From the NCBI GenBank assembly GCA_027296055.1, contig JAPUJT010000165.1, forward strand, positions 1 to 63,561: 63,561 nt of DNA, in the 5' to 3' direction. Below are positions 43,043 to 52,191 of the stretch, piece by piece; the first letter of the stretch is position 1, and the number at the start of each line of letters is the position of its first letter. The stretch is from Planctomycetota bacterium (lineage in GTDB: Bacteria; Planctomycetota; JAPUJT01). Position numbers and translations under genes: made by a program. The notes under the pieces are model-generated. The model saw only the letters and a list, made by a program, of their open reading frames with translations. It was not told the origin of the DNA and made no database searches.

Positions 43043-44506
43043 ATGCTGGTGGTGGGACGAAGACGGGGAGCGGTCCTGCTTGTTCTCTACGCGCTGATCG
43101 TTCTGGCGATCACCGACAAGCGGATCACGCCATCCGGGGCGCTCCTCTCCCGGCTCGCCCTGGTGGACTCCCTCGTCGAGCGCGGCACCTTCGCGATCGA
43201 CGACTCTCGTTTCTCTCGAACCGTCGATAAGGTTCAAATCGATGGCCACTTCTACTGTGACAAGCTCCCCATCCTGCCCGTAGCCACGGCGGCGATCTAC
43301 GCGGTCCTGTGCCATCCCCTGGGCGTCACCTTCGACAGCCATCCGGGCCTGACCCTGTTCATCCTGACCTATCTCACCGTCGGGATTGCCACTATCGTGC
43401 TCGTCGCCCTTTTCTACCGGGAGGTCCGGCGGGCGGGTCTCGGAGGAAGGAGGGCCCTGCTGCTCACGGGGGTCCTCGGCCTGGCCACTCTGGTGCTCAC
43501 CTATGCCGGCACATACCAGAACCACACGATCACGGCGGTCTTCCTCTTCGCCGGCTTCGTAGCGATCCGAGCAGCTCGCGAGGGAAACGGGAAGGCAGCC
43601 CTGCTCTCAGGGATCTGGATCGGGATGGCCGCTGCGTCGGAGATGCCTACCGGATTTGCTTTCGGCGGGGCGTTCGGACTCTCTCTGGTGATGGCGCCGA
43701 GGCCCGGTAGACATCGCCTCGCCCTTGCCGGGTCGTTCGCTGGGGGATTCGCGATTCCGATCCTGGTCACCGCCGTGATCCTCCTCATCGCATGGGGAGA
43801 TCCTCGCCCCGCCTATCTTATCCCGGGGGCTTACGACTATGACGGGAGCGTGTTCGCCGAACGAGAGGCGGGAGTGATCCAATCCACGCGTATCCCGTCC
43901 AACATCGTCGCCTACGCGTTTCATAACATCCTGGGGATCCGGGGTCTCTTTTCCACCACTCCGGTCCTGCTGGCAGGTCTCATCGGGCTCGTCTCCCTCT
44001 GGCGGCGGCGGGAGGAGCCGCGAAGGTGGGAGGTCACAGCCCTCGGGCTCGGGCTTGTCGTGGTGATCGCCTTCTATGCCGTCGCGACCGATTCGTACGG
44101 TGGGTGGGCCTACGGCCTTCGATTCTTTGTACCGCTCGCCCCGGTGCTCCTCTACCTCGCGGTCTATCTCCCCGACCGGATCTGGTCGGGAAGGCCAGCG
44201 CTCGTGATGGCCTGTCTTCTAGGCCTCTCCCTGCCGCTCGCATGGATCGGGGCCTACCATCCCTGGACTCCCAGCTACCAGGGGGAGACGATTCGCGACT
44301 CCAACGCCGACATCGTTCGTTGGCCCGCGGCCGGCAACCTGGCCGCCTTGCTGGAGGAGTGGCTCCCGAACAGCGCCCTGGCCGCGGGGGCACGGCGCTC
44401 CCTGATCGATCCGGACGATGCCGTCTCCTATCCGTACCTCGCCGTCTCGTTCGACTCTCAGGGCAAAGTCTCGGAACGGGATCGGATGCTCCGCGGCGGT
44501 CGATGA
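43043..44506 (+). CDS. integral membrane protein, GT-C/PMT-like
   Basis: 487 residues from ATG 43043 (GTG 43025 and GTG 43049 are alternatives). About 10-11 hydrophobic segments. The first outside loop has FAIDDSRFSRTVDKVQIDGHFYCDKLPILPVATAA, which resembles the loop with DKPP seen in a family of membrane glycosyltransferase-like proteins. A long second loop (GAYDYDGSVFAERE) and a soluble tail follow. The protein could transfer a lipid-linked sugar. It starts 47 bases after the Nudix gene and could belong to the same transcript. Confidence 0.65.
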   Translation: MLVVGRRRGAVLLVLYALIVLAITDKRITPSGALLSRLALVDSLVERGTFAIDDSRFSRTVDKVQIDGHFYCDKLPILPVATAAIYAVLCHPLGVTFDSHPGLTLFILTYLTVGIATIVLVALFYREVRRAGLGGRRALLLTGVLGLATLVLTYAGTYQNHTITAVFLFAGFVAIRAAREGNGKAALLSGIWIGMAAASEMPTGFAFGGAFGLSLVMAPRPGRHRLALAGSFAGGFAIPILVTAVILLIAWGDPRPAYLIPGAYDYDGSVFAEREAGVIQSTRIPSNIVAYAFHNILGIRGLFSTTPVLLAGLIGLVSLWRRREEPRRWEVTALGLGLVVVIAFYAVATDSYGGWAYGLRFFVPLAPVLLYLAVYLPDRIWSGRPALVMACLLGLSLPLAWIGAYHPWTPSYQGETIRDSNADIVRWPAAGNLAALLEEWLPNSALAAGARRSLIDPDDAVSYPYLAVSFDSQGKVSERDRMLRGGR

Positions 44507-44561
44507 GAATTGAATGTTGATGCGCTTATACGGTTACAGGACCGAGAAGAGATAGCGCAGA

Positions 44562-44912
44562 ATGAGCACACCTGAGGAAATCCTCGGAGAGAACCTGGTT
44601 CGCTCTCTCTCGGGCCTCGAGGCGCATGTGGACACGGTGAGCGCACTCGAAGGACTCACCTGCGAAGTGGCGGGACGGTGGCCGACGAGTTCGCCGCACA
44701 GCATCTACCAGCTCGTGAATCACCTGATTTACTGGCAAGAGTATTGCCTGGCGGCGATCGACGGCAATGATCCCCCTCCGCCTGAGCACGCGTCCGACGG
44801 ATGGCCCGGGAAAGAACGGCCAGCGAGCGCAGATGAATGGGAAGGGACAGTTGCTAGATTCAGGCGGGGCCTGCAGAAGGCGTCCTCGCCTGGACTATTC
44901 ATGTCATCTTGA
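44562..44912 (+). pseudogene. DinB-like gene, 3' end lost
   Basis: 116 residues remain. The N-terminal four-helix-bundle part of a DinB superfamily protein is present: the start EEILGENLVRSLSGLEAHVDTVSALEGL and HSIYQLVNHLIYWQEY, carrying the first metal His. DinB proteins are usually 150-170 residues with a second pair of His in the C-terminal helix, and that part is absent. After about residue 108 the sequence changes (SSPGLFMSS) and the DNA becomes AT-richer. The gene is therefore probably inactive or altered. Confidence 0.65.
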
Positions 44913-44926
44913 TTCCAGGACCACTT

Positions 44927-45907
44927 ATGAAAGCGATTGTATACACAAGATACGGACCACCGGATGTTCTCCAGCTCAAAGAGGTTGAAAAACCTACTAT
45001 CAAGGACAATGAAGTACTTATCAAAATATTTGCCACGACGGTAACATCAGGGGACTGGAGGGTGCGAGCTCTCGAATTCCCTGCCGGCTTCGGCCTCATC
45101 GGACGATTGGTCTTTGGAGTCTCGAAACCAAGGCAACCAATTCTGGGGACAGAGCTCGCCGGCGAAGTTGAATCGGTCGGCAAGGACGTAAGCAAATTCA
45201 AAGTCGGTGATGAAGTTTTTGCATTCGACGATGCCGGCATGGGTTGTCATGCGGAGTACAAATGCATGCCAGAAGACGGGGCGGTGGCACTAAAACCGGC
45301 CAATCTGACCTACGATGAAGCCGCCGCAATATCCTTTGGCGGAACAACGGCGTTGCATTTCTTCAGAAGAGGAAAACTCCAGAGCGGGGAAAAGGTGCTC
45401 GTCAATGGCGCTTCCGGAGGGGTAGGAACAGCGGCGGTGCAGCTTGCCAAGCATTTCGGGGCAGACGTGACCGGGGTGTGCAGTACAACGAACGTGGAAA
45501 TGGTGAGATCTCTGGGCGCCAATCACATAATCGATTACACCAAAGAGGATTTTACGGAAAATGGTGAAAGCTATGACGTCATTATCGATACAGCCGGCAC
45601 GGCTCCGTTCTCCCGTAGCAAGGATTCGCTAAAGGAGAGAGGACGCCTTCTTCTGGTTTTAGGTGGATTGCTAGACATGCTCCAGATTCCATGGGTGTCG
45701 ATGACGAGCAGCAAGAAAGTCATCGCTGGGCCAGCACCCGGGCGCGCAGAGGATTTGCGTTTCCTCGCGGAGCTGGCTCAGGCCGGAGAATTCAAACCGG
45801 TCATTGATCGGCGCTATCCGTTCGAGCAAATCGCCGAGGCTCACAGCTACGTGGACACCGGTCGCAAGAAGGGAAACGTCATTATAACTCTGAAGCATGA
45901 GGACTGA
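44927..45907 (+). CDS. NAD(P)-dependent medium-chain dehydrogenase, zinc-free quinone-reductase-like
   Basis: 326 residues. Reduction of enones or quinones with NADPH is expected. Start MKAIVYTRYGPPDVLQLKEV. No zinc-binding His/Cys set of the alcohol dehydrogenases is evident. Cofactor loop LVNGASGGVGTAAVQLAKHFGADVTGV, and the tail AEAHSYVDTGRKKGNVIITL is typical. Base use is visibly AT-richer than both neighbours (runs such as GTATACACAAGATACGG at the start), which indicates recent horizontal transfer. It starts 14 bases after the truncated DinB frame. Confidence 0.9.
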   Translation: MKAIVYTRYGPPDVLQLKEVEKPTIKDNEVLIKIFATTVTSGDWRVRALEFPAGFGLIGRLVFGVSKPRQPILGTELAGEVESVGKDVSKFKVGDEVFAFDDAGMGCHAEYKCMPEDGAVALKPANLTYDEAAAISFGGTTALHFFRRGKLQSGEKVLVNGASGGVGTAAVQLAKHFGADVTGVCSTTNVEMVRSLGANHIIDYTKEDFTENGESYDVIIDTAGTAPFSRSKDSLKERGRLLLVLGGLLDMLQIPWVSMTSSKKVIAGPAPGRAEDLRFLAELAQAGEFKPVIDRRYPFEQIAEAHSYVDTGRKKGNVIITLKHED

Positions 45908-46013
45908 ATCTTCGATGGGATGTGTTCAGTCACCGTTCCGCTTACCCCATCCTCCCAGCCCCTGATCCTCGCCCGTCTACGGGCTGCCCTGAAGGCTTCC
46001 TGGAGAATCTGGG

Positions 46014-48137
46014 CTAGAAGAATTCGAGGCGGGTGATCGTTGAACGGTAGAGGGTGACCCGATCGGCGTAAGGCGTTCGGATGCGGATTCGGCGCTCTCC
46101 CCTGTCGATGATCGAACCGGTGATCAGCCCGCCGTCGGATCGGATGACGGCGGAGAGCGGTGTGTCCCTCGGTTCGGTCTTCGGGAGGGGCAGGTCGATC
46201 CTCGCTATCTCCGACAGGGGCAGGATCACGGACCCGCCCTTTTCATCGCCCAGGAGGAAGACGGCTTCCCCCCGGCGTTCCGACAGGCGAAGAGTGGACC
46301 CCGTGACCAGCTTCTCATCTCCCCGGACGATCCGGACGCCTTCCCCCGGCGGCGCCTTGGCGAACTTCCCTGGCATCTTCAACGTGACGACCTGGTCCTC
46401 GGGCAGATCGATGGACTCACCACCCCAGAGCAGGAGTCGCACTCGACCCCGTTCCCAGGAATCCAGCCTCCCACTGAGCCGATCGCCGTTGGCCATGTCG
46501 AGACGGACCCAGCGCGATCCGTCCGGGACGACGCGGGACGAAGTCGAACCGAAGTCTATCGCGTCGACCCGGGCGAGCGGGAGGACGATCGGATCCTCCA
46601 TCGCCTCGATCTGGATTCGGATGGCTCTGCCGTTCCAGCCGAGGAGCTGGCCGACGAGCCGCTGGCCGTCCCGGAGCCGCACGGATGACAGGGGGGGAGC
46701 GGCCCGAACCGGCGTATCGAAACAGATGTCATCGATTGTGAAGTCCCGATCGATGGACGGTACGTTGAACACCCGTACCGAATGAATCAAAACTTCGGAG
46801 GAAATTCCGAGAAAGTCCGTGCCCGAGGTCGTCGTGTGGATCGTCCCGATGCGTCTCCCCCGCAGATCGAAGGCATGGAGTCCCGTGCCGTTCGGGGCGA
46901 CCGCCGCGACATAGACTCCGCACCGGCGGACTCCCGCCGGTATGCCGGCGCCCGTGGCGCGACGGTACGAGCCCGGAATGATGAAGCGAATCGTGATGTC
47001 CCCCTTCCATCTGGGCTCACGATTCGCCGCCGAGTTTCCCCGGCTAGGAGAGGCAACGGCGAAACTGTCGGCCGCCACATACGAGCCAGCGGCCGAGGTC
47101 TCGAGCAGCACTCCCCAGGGGGCGTAGAGGCGCTCGACGTTGTCGCCAGGACGGATAACTGCGTCGTCCGGTCCCTGGCTGAAGTCGATTCGCGAGTCGC
47201 GTGATGGAAAGGCCTTGGGTCCGACCCGGCGAACGGGGGAGGGCGCGGCGTCGAGACCGGGCCGGATCTTGCAGAGGAGGCCCCTCTCTGGAGCTTCATC
47301 GGCCAGGCGAATCTCGAGACGGCCGGCCTGATGGGCGATAAACTCCGTTCCGTCTCCGATCCGGATCTTTTGTTTCGAGGGCGCGATGCGGACGATGAAA
47401 CCCGACGGAGTCAGAGGGCCAGACTGGCCCTCCAGTTCGTCGATCCGTGAGGAGCGTCCGATCGCCTCCACGGTTAGCCGCTCTCCGTTCTGCACGGAGC
47501 GCCCGGCGTCGATGAACCTGGCCCCCGAGGGAACGTAGACCGAGACGACTTCGCTCGGCGACGAGCGGCGCGAGACCCGGCTCGCGTGCACCCCGGAGAG
47601 CTCGATCCGCCGCCCCGCCACCTCGACCGTCATGAAGGATGATTGGATCAACCCTTCATGGACCCCCTGCGCGGTTCGAATCCCATCCATCATCGAGATC
47701 TCGACGGCGCCTTTCGCCTCGAGGCGAGTGAGTAGTATGCCAGCCCGGTAACGCACTTCCGGGTCGTCGTTCGCGCGCGCCGCGCGAATCTCGGCGAGGG
47801 CCGCCCCTCCGAGCGCCTCGAGCTTCTCGGAGGACATCTCCCTCACGTGGAAGTCGGCGTCTCCCAACCCGCCGATCAGACCTCGCATCTTTTTCCTCAG
47901 TCCCGGCTCGAATCGATCGGCGAACCAGATCTCCTCCACCTCTTCGATAGGTATTTGCCGCGGTCCGCGATCGTTGACCAGCACGATCGACTGTCGTTCG
48001 AGTCGCGCGTGGAGCACCGACCCGTCGCGCATCTCGACTTCCCAGATGGAATGATCCGGTTCGGCTGTAAAGGGGAGGTCCGCCAGCGCAAGGATCGGAA
48101 GACACGCGGACCCGATTATGGAAAATAGCAACCTCAC
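46014..48137 (-). CDS. large secreted protein with HEAT-like and LSm-like repeats
   Basis: 707 residues, GTG start at 48137. Signal peptide RLLFSIIGSACLPILALA. The mature N-terminus has a segment DGSVLHARLERQSIVLVNDRG...IPIEEVEEIWF, a HEAT-like helical part (SSEKLEALGGAALAEIRAARANDDPEVRYRAGILLTRL), and the C-terminal third has at least three copies of the strand pattern DGxxLxGxLxGWxxxxIRI...LPxxxVxxIxF (at about 500-540, 555-600, 660-705). These LSm-like segments are common in planctomycete proteins. Last gene of the ABC operon. Role unknown. Confidence 0.75.
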   Translation of the reverse strand: MRLLFSIIGSACLPILALADLPFTAEPDHSIWEVEMRDGSVLHARLERQSIVLVNDRGPRQIPIEEVEEIWFADRFEPGLRKKMRGLIGGLGDADFHVREMSSEKLEALGGAALAEIRAARANDDPEVRYRAGILLTRLEAKGAVEISMMDGIRTAQGVHEGLIQSSFMTVEVAGRRIELSGVHASRVSRRSSPSEVVSVYVPSGARFIDAGRSVQNGERLTVEAIGRSSRIDELEGQSGPLTPSGFIVRIAPSKQKIRIGDGTEFIAHQAGRLEIRLADEAPERGLLCKIRPGLDAAPSPVRRVGPKAFPSRDSRIDFSQGPDDAVIRPGDNVERLYAPWGVLLETSAAGSYVAADSFAVASPSRGNSAANREPRWKGDITIRFIIPGSYRRATGAGIPAGVRRCGVYVAAVAPNGTGLHAFDLRGRRIGTIHTTTSGTDFLGISSEVLIHSVRVFNVPSIDRDFTIDDICFDTPVRAAPPLSSVRLRDGQRLVGQLLGWNGRAIRIQIEAMEDPIVLPLARVDAIDFGSTSSRVVPDGSRWVRLDMANGDRLSGRLDSWERGRVRLLLWGGESIDLPEDQVVTLKMPGKFAKAPPGEGVRIVRGDEKLVTGSTLRLSERRGEAVFLLGDEKGGSVILPLSEIARIDLPLPKTEPRDTPLSAVIRSDGGLITGSIIDRGERRIRIRTPYADRVTLYRSTITRLEFF

Positions 48138-48167
48138 ATCCGATCTTACGGCCGAATCTCGCCGGCG

Positions 48168-48980
48168 TCAAATCGGGTCAGGGCCGACCTCCAGCAGCTC
48201 ATAGCGCTTGTTCAGGTAGGTGCTGCCGACGTTGACGGATCGCATCGCGCCCTTTTGCACGACGCTCCGCGCGTGGCTGTGGCCGCAGAAGTGGTGCCGG
48301 ACCCGCGGAAACTCGAGCAGAACCTCCCCGAGCCTCACGCTCCCCAGGTAAGCGTTCGCGAAGGCCCAGGCCCTGTGTCCCGGGTATCGGATCACGAGCT
48401 CCTCGAACGGAAGGTGATGGGTGACCACGACGATCTCCTCGGCATCCACGGAGAGCGCTGCCAGCGTGCCGCGTAGTTCCTCGACGAGGAGGTCAGTGAG
48501 CTCACGATCGGAGAAGCGCCAGCGCACGAAGCGCCGGTCATTCCACGACGCCACCCTTCGGAGGTATTTCCGCTCGTAGTGAACCAGATCGATCCCGAGA
48601 CTCTCGTCACGGAGGGAGTAGTCATACCATCCCATGGTCCCGGCGATCCCGACGCCTTCTATCGTGACGGGGCATCCCTCCAGGTAATGAAAGCCGTGCT
48701 CCTTCCCGATTTCCGGGAGGGTCTCCCGAAAGATCCGCTCGGAATCGCCATCGGTCGTCCAGATGTCGTGGTTGCCCGCGACGAAGAACCGGCGAGCCGG
48801 GAGGTCCGAGAACAGGTCGAGACATTGATGGATCGTCTCCTGCCGCCCGCTGCCGATATCCCCCGCCAGGATCAGGACGTCGGGATCTTCCTCCCGGAGG
48901 TCGTGAACCAGGGTTCGGGTGGAGGCGTCTCCCTGCTCCCTCGATCCCCAGTGCAGATCCGCCGTGATCGCGATGCGCAT
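48168..48980 (-). CDS. metallophosphoesterase
   Basis: 270 residues, calcineurin-like fold. Metal-binding motifs in order: DLH (D8, H10), GDIGSG (about 40), GNHDIW (about 68), THHLPFEE (about 190) and GHSHARS (about 235). No signal peptide, so cytoplasmic. Three bases separate it from the ABC permease stop, so it is in the same operon. Substrate unknown. Confidence 0.92.
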   Translation of the reverse strand: MRIAITADLHWGSREQGDASTRTLVHDLREEDPDVLILAGDIGSGRQETIHQCLDLFSDLPARRFFVAGNHDIWTTDGDSERIFRETLPEIGKEHGFHYLEGCPVTIEGVGIAGTMGWYDYSLRDESLGIDLVHYERKYLRRVASWNDRRFVRWRFSDRELTDLLVEELRGTLAALSVDAEEIVVVTHHLPFEELVIRYPGHRAWAFANAYLGSVRLGEVLLEFPRVRHHFCGHSHARSVVQKGAMRSVNVGSTYLNKRYELLEVGPDPI

Positions 48981-48983
48981 CCG

Positions 48984-50186
48984 TCACTCCGTTCTCAGGG
49001 CGTCCACCGGGTCCATTCTCGCCGCTCGCCCCGCGGGCGCGATCCCGGCGAGGATTCCGACCAGGATCGAGACGCCGAGCGCCATAGCCACCATGTTGGG
49101 TGACGTCTCCACGGGGAGCCCCGGGACGAGAGTATGGATCAGAGCCGCCCCCCCGAGACCCGCCGCAATCCCGACCGCGCCTCCCGCGACGGCGATCATC
49201 ACGGCCTCGGTGAGGAAAATGAAGAGTATCTGGCTCCTGCGGGCCCCGAGTGCGACGGAGAGACCGATCTCCTGGGTCCGCTCGTGGACCGATATCCACA
49301 GTACGGTCAGGATCCCGATCGCTCCGACGAAGAGGGAGATTCCGGCGATGCCGGCCACCGCGCCGGTGATGACGTTCATCACGTTGCCGAAGACATCGAG
49401 CATGGCTCCCTGCGTCGTCACGGTGAAGTCCTCTTCCCCATCGTGCCGTTTGATCATGAATTTCTTGACCCGCTCGGCCACGATATCGACCTCGCTGGAA
49501 CGGGGGGCTATCAGATCGATCTCGTCCAGCTCGGGCCGGTTGAACATCTTCATGGCCCGGGATATGGGGATGAAGGCCGAATCATCGATGTCGAATCCGA
49601 GCATCCTGCCCTTGGATTCCATGATCCCGATCACCTGGAAACGGTGACCACCGATTCGAATCTTCTTCCCCAGGGGGTTCTCGTTGGGAAACAGCTCTGA
49701 ACGGACGGTCGGGCCGATCACGCAGACGGGGGCCCCTCGCTCCATCTCCTCCTCAGGCAGGAATCGGCCGCTCCGCACGCCCCAGTCCACGACCACCGGG
49801 TACTGGGAGGTGACGCCATAGACGTAGACGTATCGCCCCCGAACTCCTCGTTCCACCCGTGTCTTGCCGATCGTGACCGGAACGAAGGCCTTGACGCCTC
49901 TCACGGATCCGAGGGCGCGGGCATCGTCCAGGGTCAGCTTGCGCGTGGTCCCTCCTATCGCGGCCGGGATACCCCAAGTCTCCATCTTGCCCGGATTGAT
50001 TGCGATGATGTTCGTACCGAACTGGCTGAACTGCTGGACAAGGTAGACGCGGACTCCCTCCCCGATGGAGGTCAGGAGAACAACCGAGGCGATCCCGATC
50101 GTGATGCCCACCGCCGTCAAGACCGACCGCAGGCGGTGAAAGAGAATCGAGCCGAAGGCAAATCGAAGGGAGTCGAAGAGACCCAT
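48984..50186 (-). CDS. MacB/FtsX-type ABC transporter permease
   Basis: 400 residues, with ATG 50186 chosen since a start in the longer frame would lie inside the previous gene. One N-terminal helix (LTAVGITIGIASVVLLTSIG), a periplasmic MacB core domain of about 220 residues (GTNIIAINPGKMETWG...), then three C-terminal helices with the FtsX signature TQEIGLSVALGARRSQILFIFLTEAVMI. It pairs with the next permease and one ATPase. The transported substrate, or a Lol/MacB-like role, cannot be decided. Confidence 0.92.
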   Translation of the reverse strand: MGLFDSLRFAFGSILFHRLRSVLTAVGITIGIASVVLLTSIGEGVRVYLVQQFSQFGTNIIAINPGKMETWGIPAAIGGTTRKLTLDDARALGSVRGVKAFVPVTIGKTRVERGVRGRYVYVYGVTSQYPVVVDWGVRSGRFLPEEEMERGAPVCVIGPTVRSELFPNENPLGKKIRIGGHRFQVIGIMESKGRMLGFDIDDSAFIPISRAMKMFNRPELDEIDLIAPRSSEVDIVAERVKKFMIKRHDGEEDFTVTTQGAMLDVFGNVMNVITGAVAGIAGISLFVGAIGILTVLWISVHERTQEIGLSVALGARRSQILFIFLTEAVMIAVAGGAVGIAAGLGGAALIHTLVPGLPVETSPNMVAMALGVSILVGILAGIAPAGRAARMDPVDALRTE

Positions 50187-50191
50187 CCTTC

Positions 50192-51397
50192 TCACCTCCC
50201 CTTCCGAAGGGCATCGACGGCGGGGATAGCCGCCGCGCGGCGCGCGGGCAGCACCCCGAATACGACCCCCACGCTCATGGCGACGCCGATGGCCGAGAGG
50301 ATAGCCCAGGCGGGAGTTATCGGCGGCAGCGCCGGGATCACTCGAATGAGGATCCAGTTTCCCAGGAGCCCCAGGATCACCCCGACAAGAGCGCCGATTC
50401 CGGATATCACGACGGCCTCGGTGATGAACGCCAGGAGGATCTGGGCCCGCTTCGCTCCCAGCGCCTTCCACAGGCCGATCTCGGAGGTCCGCTCCGACAC
50501 GGAGACGAGCATCACGTTCATCACTCCGATCCCCGCCACGGACAGGGAGACGGCGGCAATCCCACCGAGAGCGAGGGTGAGGGCGCGCAGGATGTCGCCG
50601 AACGCCGAGGAGAGGGCCCCCTCGGTGAAGATGGTGAAGTCCTCTTCCCCGTGCCGGTCAGTGAGGATCCGTTTCACCTCTTCCTTGGTGTTCTCCATCT
50701 CCTGGAAGGCCCCCGCCTCGATCAGGATCCGGTAGAGCCCCTCCCGGTTGAAGAGCTTCATCGCCGTCAGGACGGGGACGATGACCACGTCGTCCATATC
50801 CATCCCGAGGGAAGTGCCCTTCCGCTGGAGGACGCCGATCACCCGAAACCGCCACTCGCCGATCCGGAGGGTCCGACCGAGGGGATTGGAGCCGGAGAAG
50901 AGCTCTCTCTGGACGGTTCGCCCGATCACTGCCACCCTCGCCCCCCGCCGCGGATCCGTGTCGGGGAGCGTCTGACCGGTGGCCACATCCATGTCTCGCA
51001 TCTCGAAGTAGTCCCTCGTGGCGCCGATCACGGTGATGGATCGCCCCTTCCCTGCGTAGCGGGCGCTCGCCTGCCCCAGGGAGACGGGGGCGACCCATCT
51101 CGCCTTCAGGCTGCTTCTTCGAATGGCGAAGGCATCATCGATGGTGAGCTCGCGGGTCGTTCCTCCAATGAGGGGGAGGCCGCCGGTCGTCTCCGTCTTT
51201 CCCGGTATCACGATGACGAGGTTGGATCCGAGTGACATGAACTGATTCGAGACGTAGGCTCGGGCTCCTTCCCCCAGGGAGATAAGCAGAATGACCGAGG
51301 CGACGCCGACGGCGGTTCCCGAGACGGCGAGGGTCGTTCGGACCCTGTGAGCCCGTACTGCGCCGATGGCCAGAGAGATGAGGTCGGCGGTCCTCAA
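50192..51397 (-). CDS. MacB/FtsX-type ABC transporter permease
   Basis: 401 residues, TTG start overlapping the ATPase stop as TTGA. Same build as the following permease: a first helix (TLAVSGTAVGVASVILLISLG), a MacB core domain (SLGSNLVIVIPGKTETTGGLPLIGG), then three helices with RTSEIGLWKALGAKRAQILLAFITEAVVI. The two permeases are diverged paralogues and probably form a heterodimer. No periplasmic adaptor (MacA) gene lies beside them. Confidence 0.92.
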   Translation of the reverse strand: MRTADLISLAIGAVRAHRVRTTLAVSGTAVGVASVILLISLGEGARAYVSNQFMSLGSNLVIVIPGKTETTGGLPLIGGTTRELTIDDAFAIRRSSLKARWVAPVSLGQASARYAGKGRSITVIGATRDYFEMRDMDVATGQTLPDTDPRRGARVAVIGRTVQRELFSGSNPLGRTLRIGEWRFRVIGVLQRKGTSLGMDMDDVVIVPVLTAMKLFNREGLYRILIEAGAFQEMENTKEEVKRILTDRHGEEDFTIFTEGALSSAFGDILRALTLALGGIAAVSLSVAGIGVMNVMLVSVSERTSEIGLWKALGAKRAQILLAFITEAVVISGIGALVGVILGLLGNWILIRVIPALPPITPAWAILSAIGVAMSVGVVFGVLPARRAAAIPAVDALRKGR

Positions 51398-52077
51398 GAG
51401 GGGCTCTCCGTTCCGTTGCCCGATACGCGGCCGTCGACGAGGCGGACGACTCTCTGAGCCCTGGCGGCCAGAGTCGCGTCGTGAGTCACGAGCACGACCG
51501 TGAGACCGCCGCGATTCATCTCCTCGATGACGGAGATGATCTCATTGCCCGCCCGGGTGTCCAGGTTTCCCGTGGGCTCATCGGCGAGGAGCAGGTCGGG
51601 CTTCATCACCATCGATCGAGCGATCGCCACCCGCTGTCTCTCCCCGCCGGAGAGCTGGTCGGGTCGATGATTCATCCGGTGGTCGAGGCCGACGGAGTGT
51701 AGCGCCCCGCGCGCCCTCTCCTTCCGCTCGGAGGATGAGACGCCGGCGAAGACCATGGGGAGCTCGACGTTTTTCAGTCCGGTGAGTCTTGGAACCAGGT
51801 GGAACGATTGAAAGACGAATCCGATCCGCCTCTGACGGATGTCGGCCAGACGCCCCTCCGACAGACCGGAGGTCTCCTCTCCGGCGAGGCTGTACGAGCC
51901 CGAGCTCGCGGAGTCGAGGCATCCGATAATGTTGAGGAGCGTGGATTTGCCGGAGCCGGAAGGGCCCATCAGGGCGATCATCTCACCATCCGCCACGTCG
52001 AGATCCACGTTCGCGAGGGCGTGGACCGTCTCGTCACCGAGACGAAAATCGCGGCAGATCGATCGCATCCGGATCAT
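51394..52077 (-). CDS. ABC transporter ATP-binding protein (LolD/MacB type)
   Basis: 227 residues. Walker [10 protein letters not shown] (38-46), Q-loop [11 protein letters not shown], signature [14 protein letters not shown], Walker [13 protein letters not shown], and the switch His in VLVTHD. The block RIGFVFQSF and LKNVELPM are typical of the LolD/MacB/FtsE group. First gene of the leftward operon of two permeases, phosphoesterase and the large secreted protein. Confidence 0.95.
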   Translation of the reverse strand: MIRMRSICRDFRLGDETVHALANVDLDVADGEMIALMGPSGSGKSTLLNIIGCLDSASSGSYSLAGEETSGLSEGRLADIRQRRIGFVFQSFHLVPRLTGLKNVELPMVFAGVSSSERKERARGALHSVGLDHRMNHRPDQLSGGERQRVAIARSMVMKPDLLLADEPTGNLDTRAGNEIISVIEEMNRGGLTVVLVTHDATLAARAQRVVRLVDGRVSGNGTESPS

Positions 52078-52191
52078 TTCGTCCTCCCCGAGACAAGGAT
52101 AGGGGCAGGCGAGGCCCGATCAAGCGCCCCGGGAACAGTGAATCTTATCAGCACAAACCTTGCCGGGTCTGTGCGGGGGCGAGAGGGCGGC

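Noticed and set aside
45908..46013. CAGCCC/GGGCTG inverted repeat after the AT-rich dehydrogenase
   Set aside because: Too short and without a T-run or target-site duplication to call a terminator or the end of a mobile element.
52078..52191. Possible promoter or attachment site between the ABC ATPase and the NHL lipoprotein genes
   Set aside because: Inspected on both strands; no box pair with a sensible spacer and no repeat was convincing.
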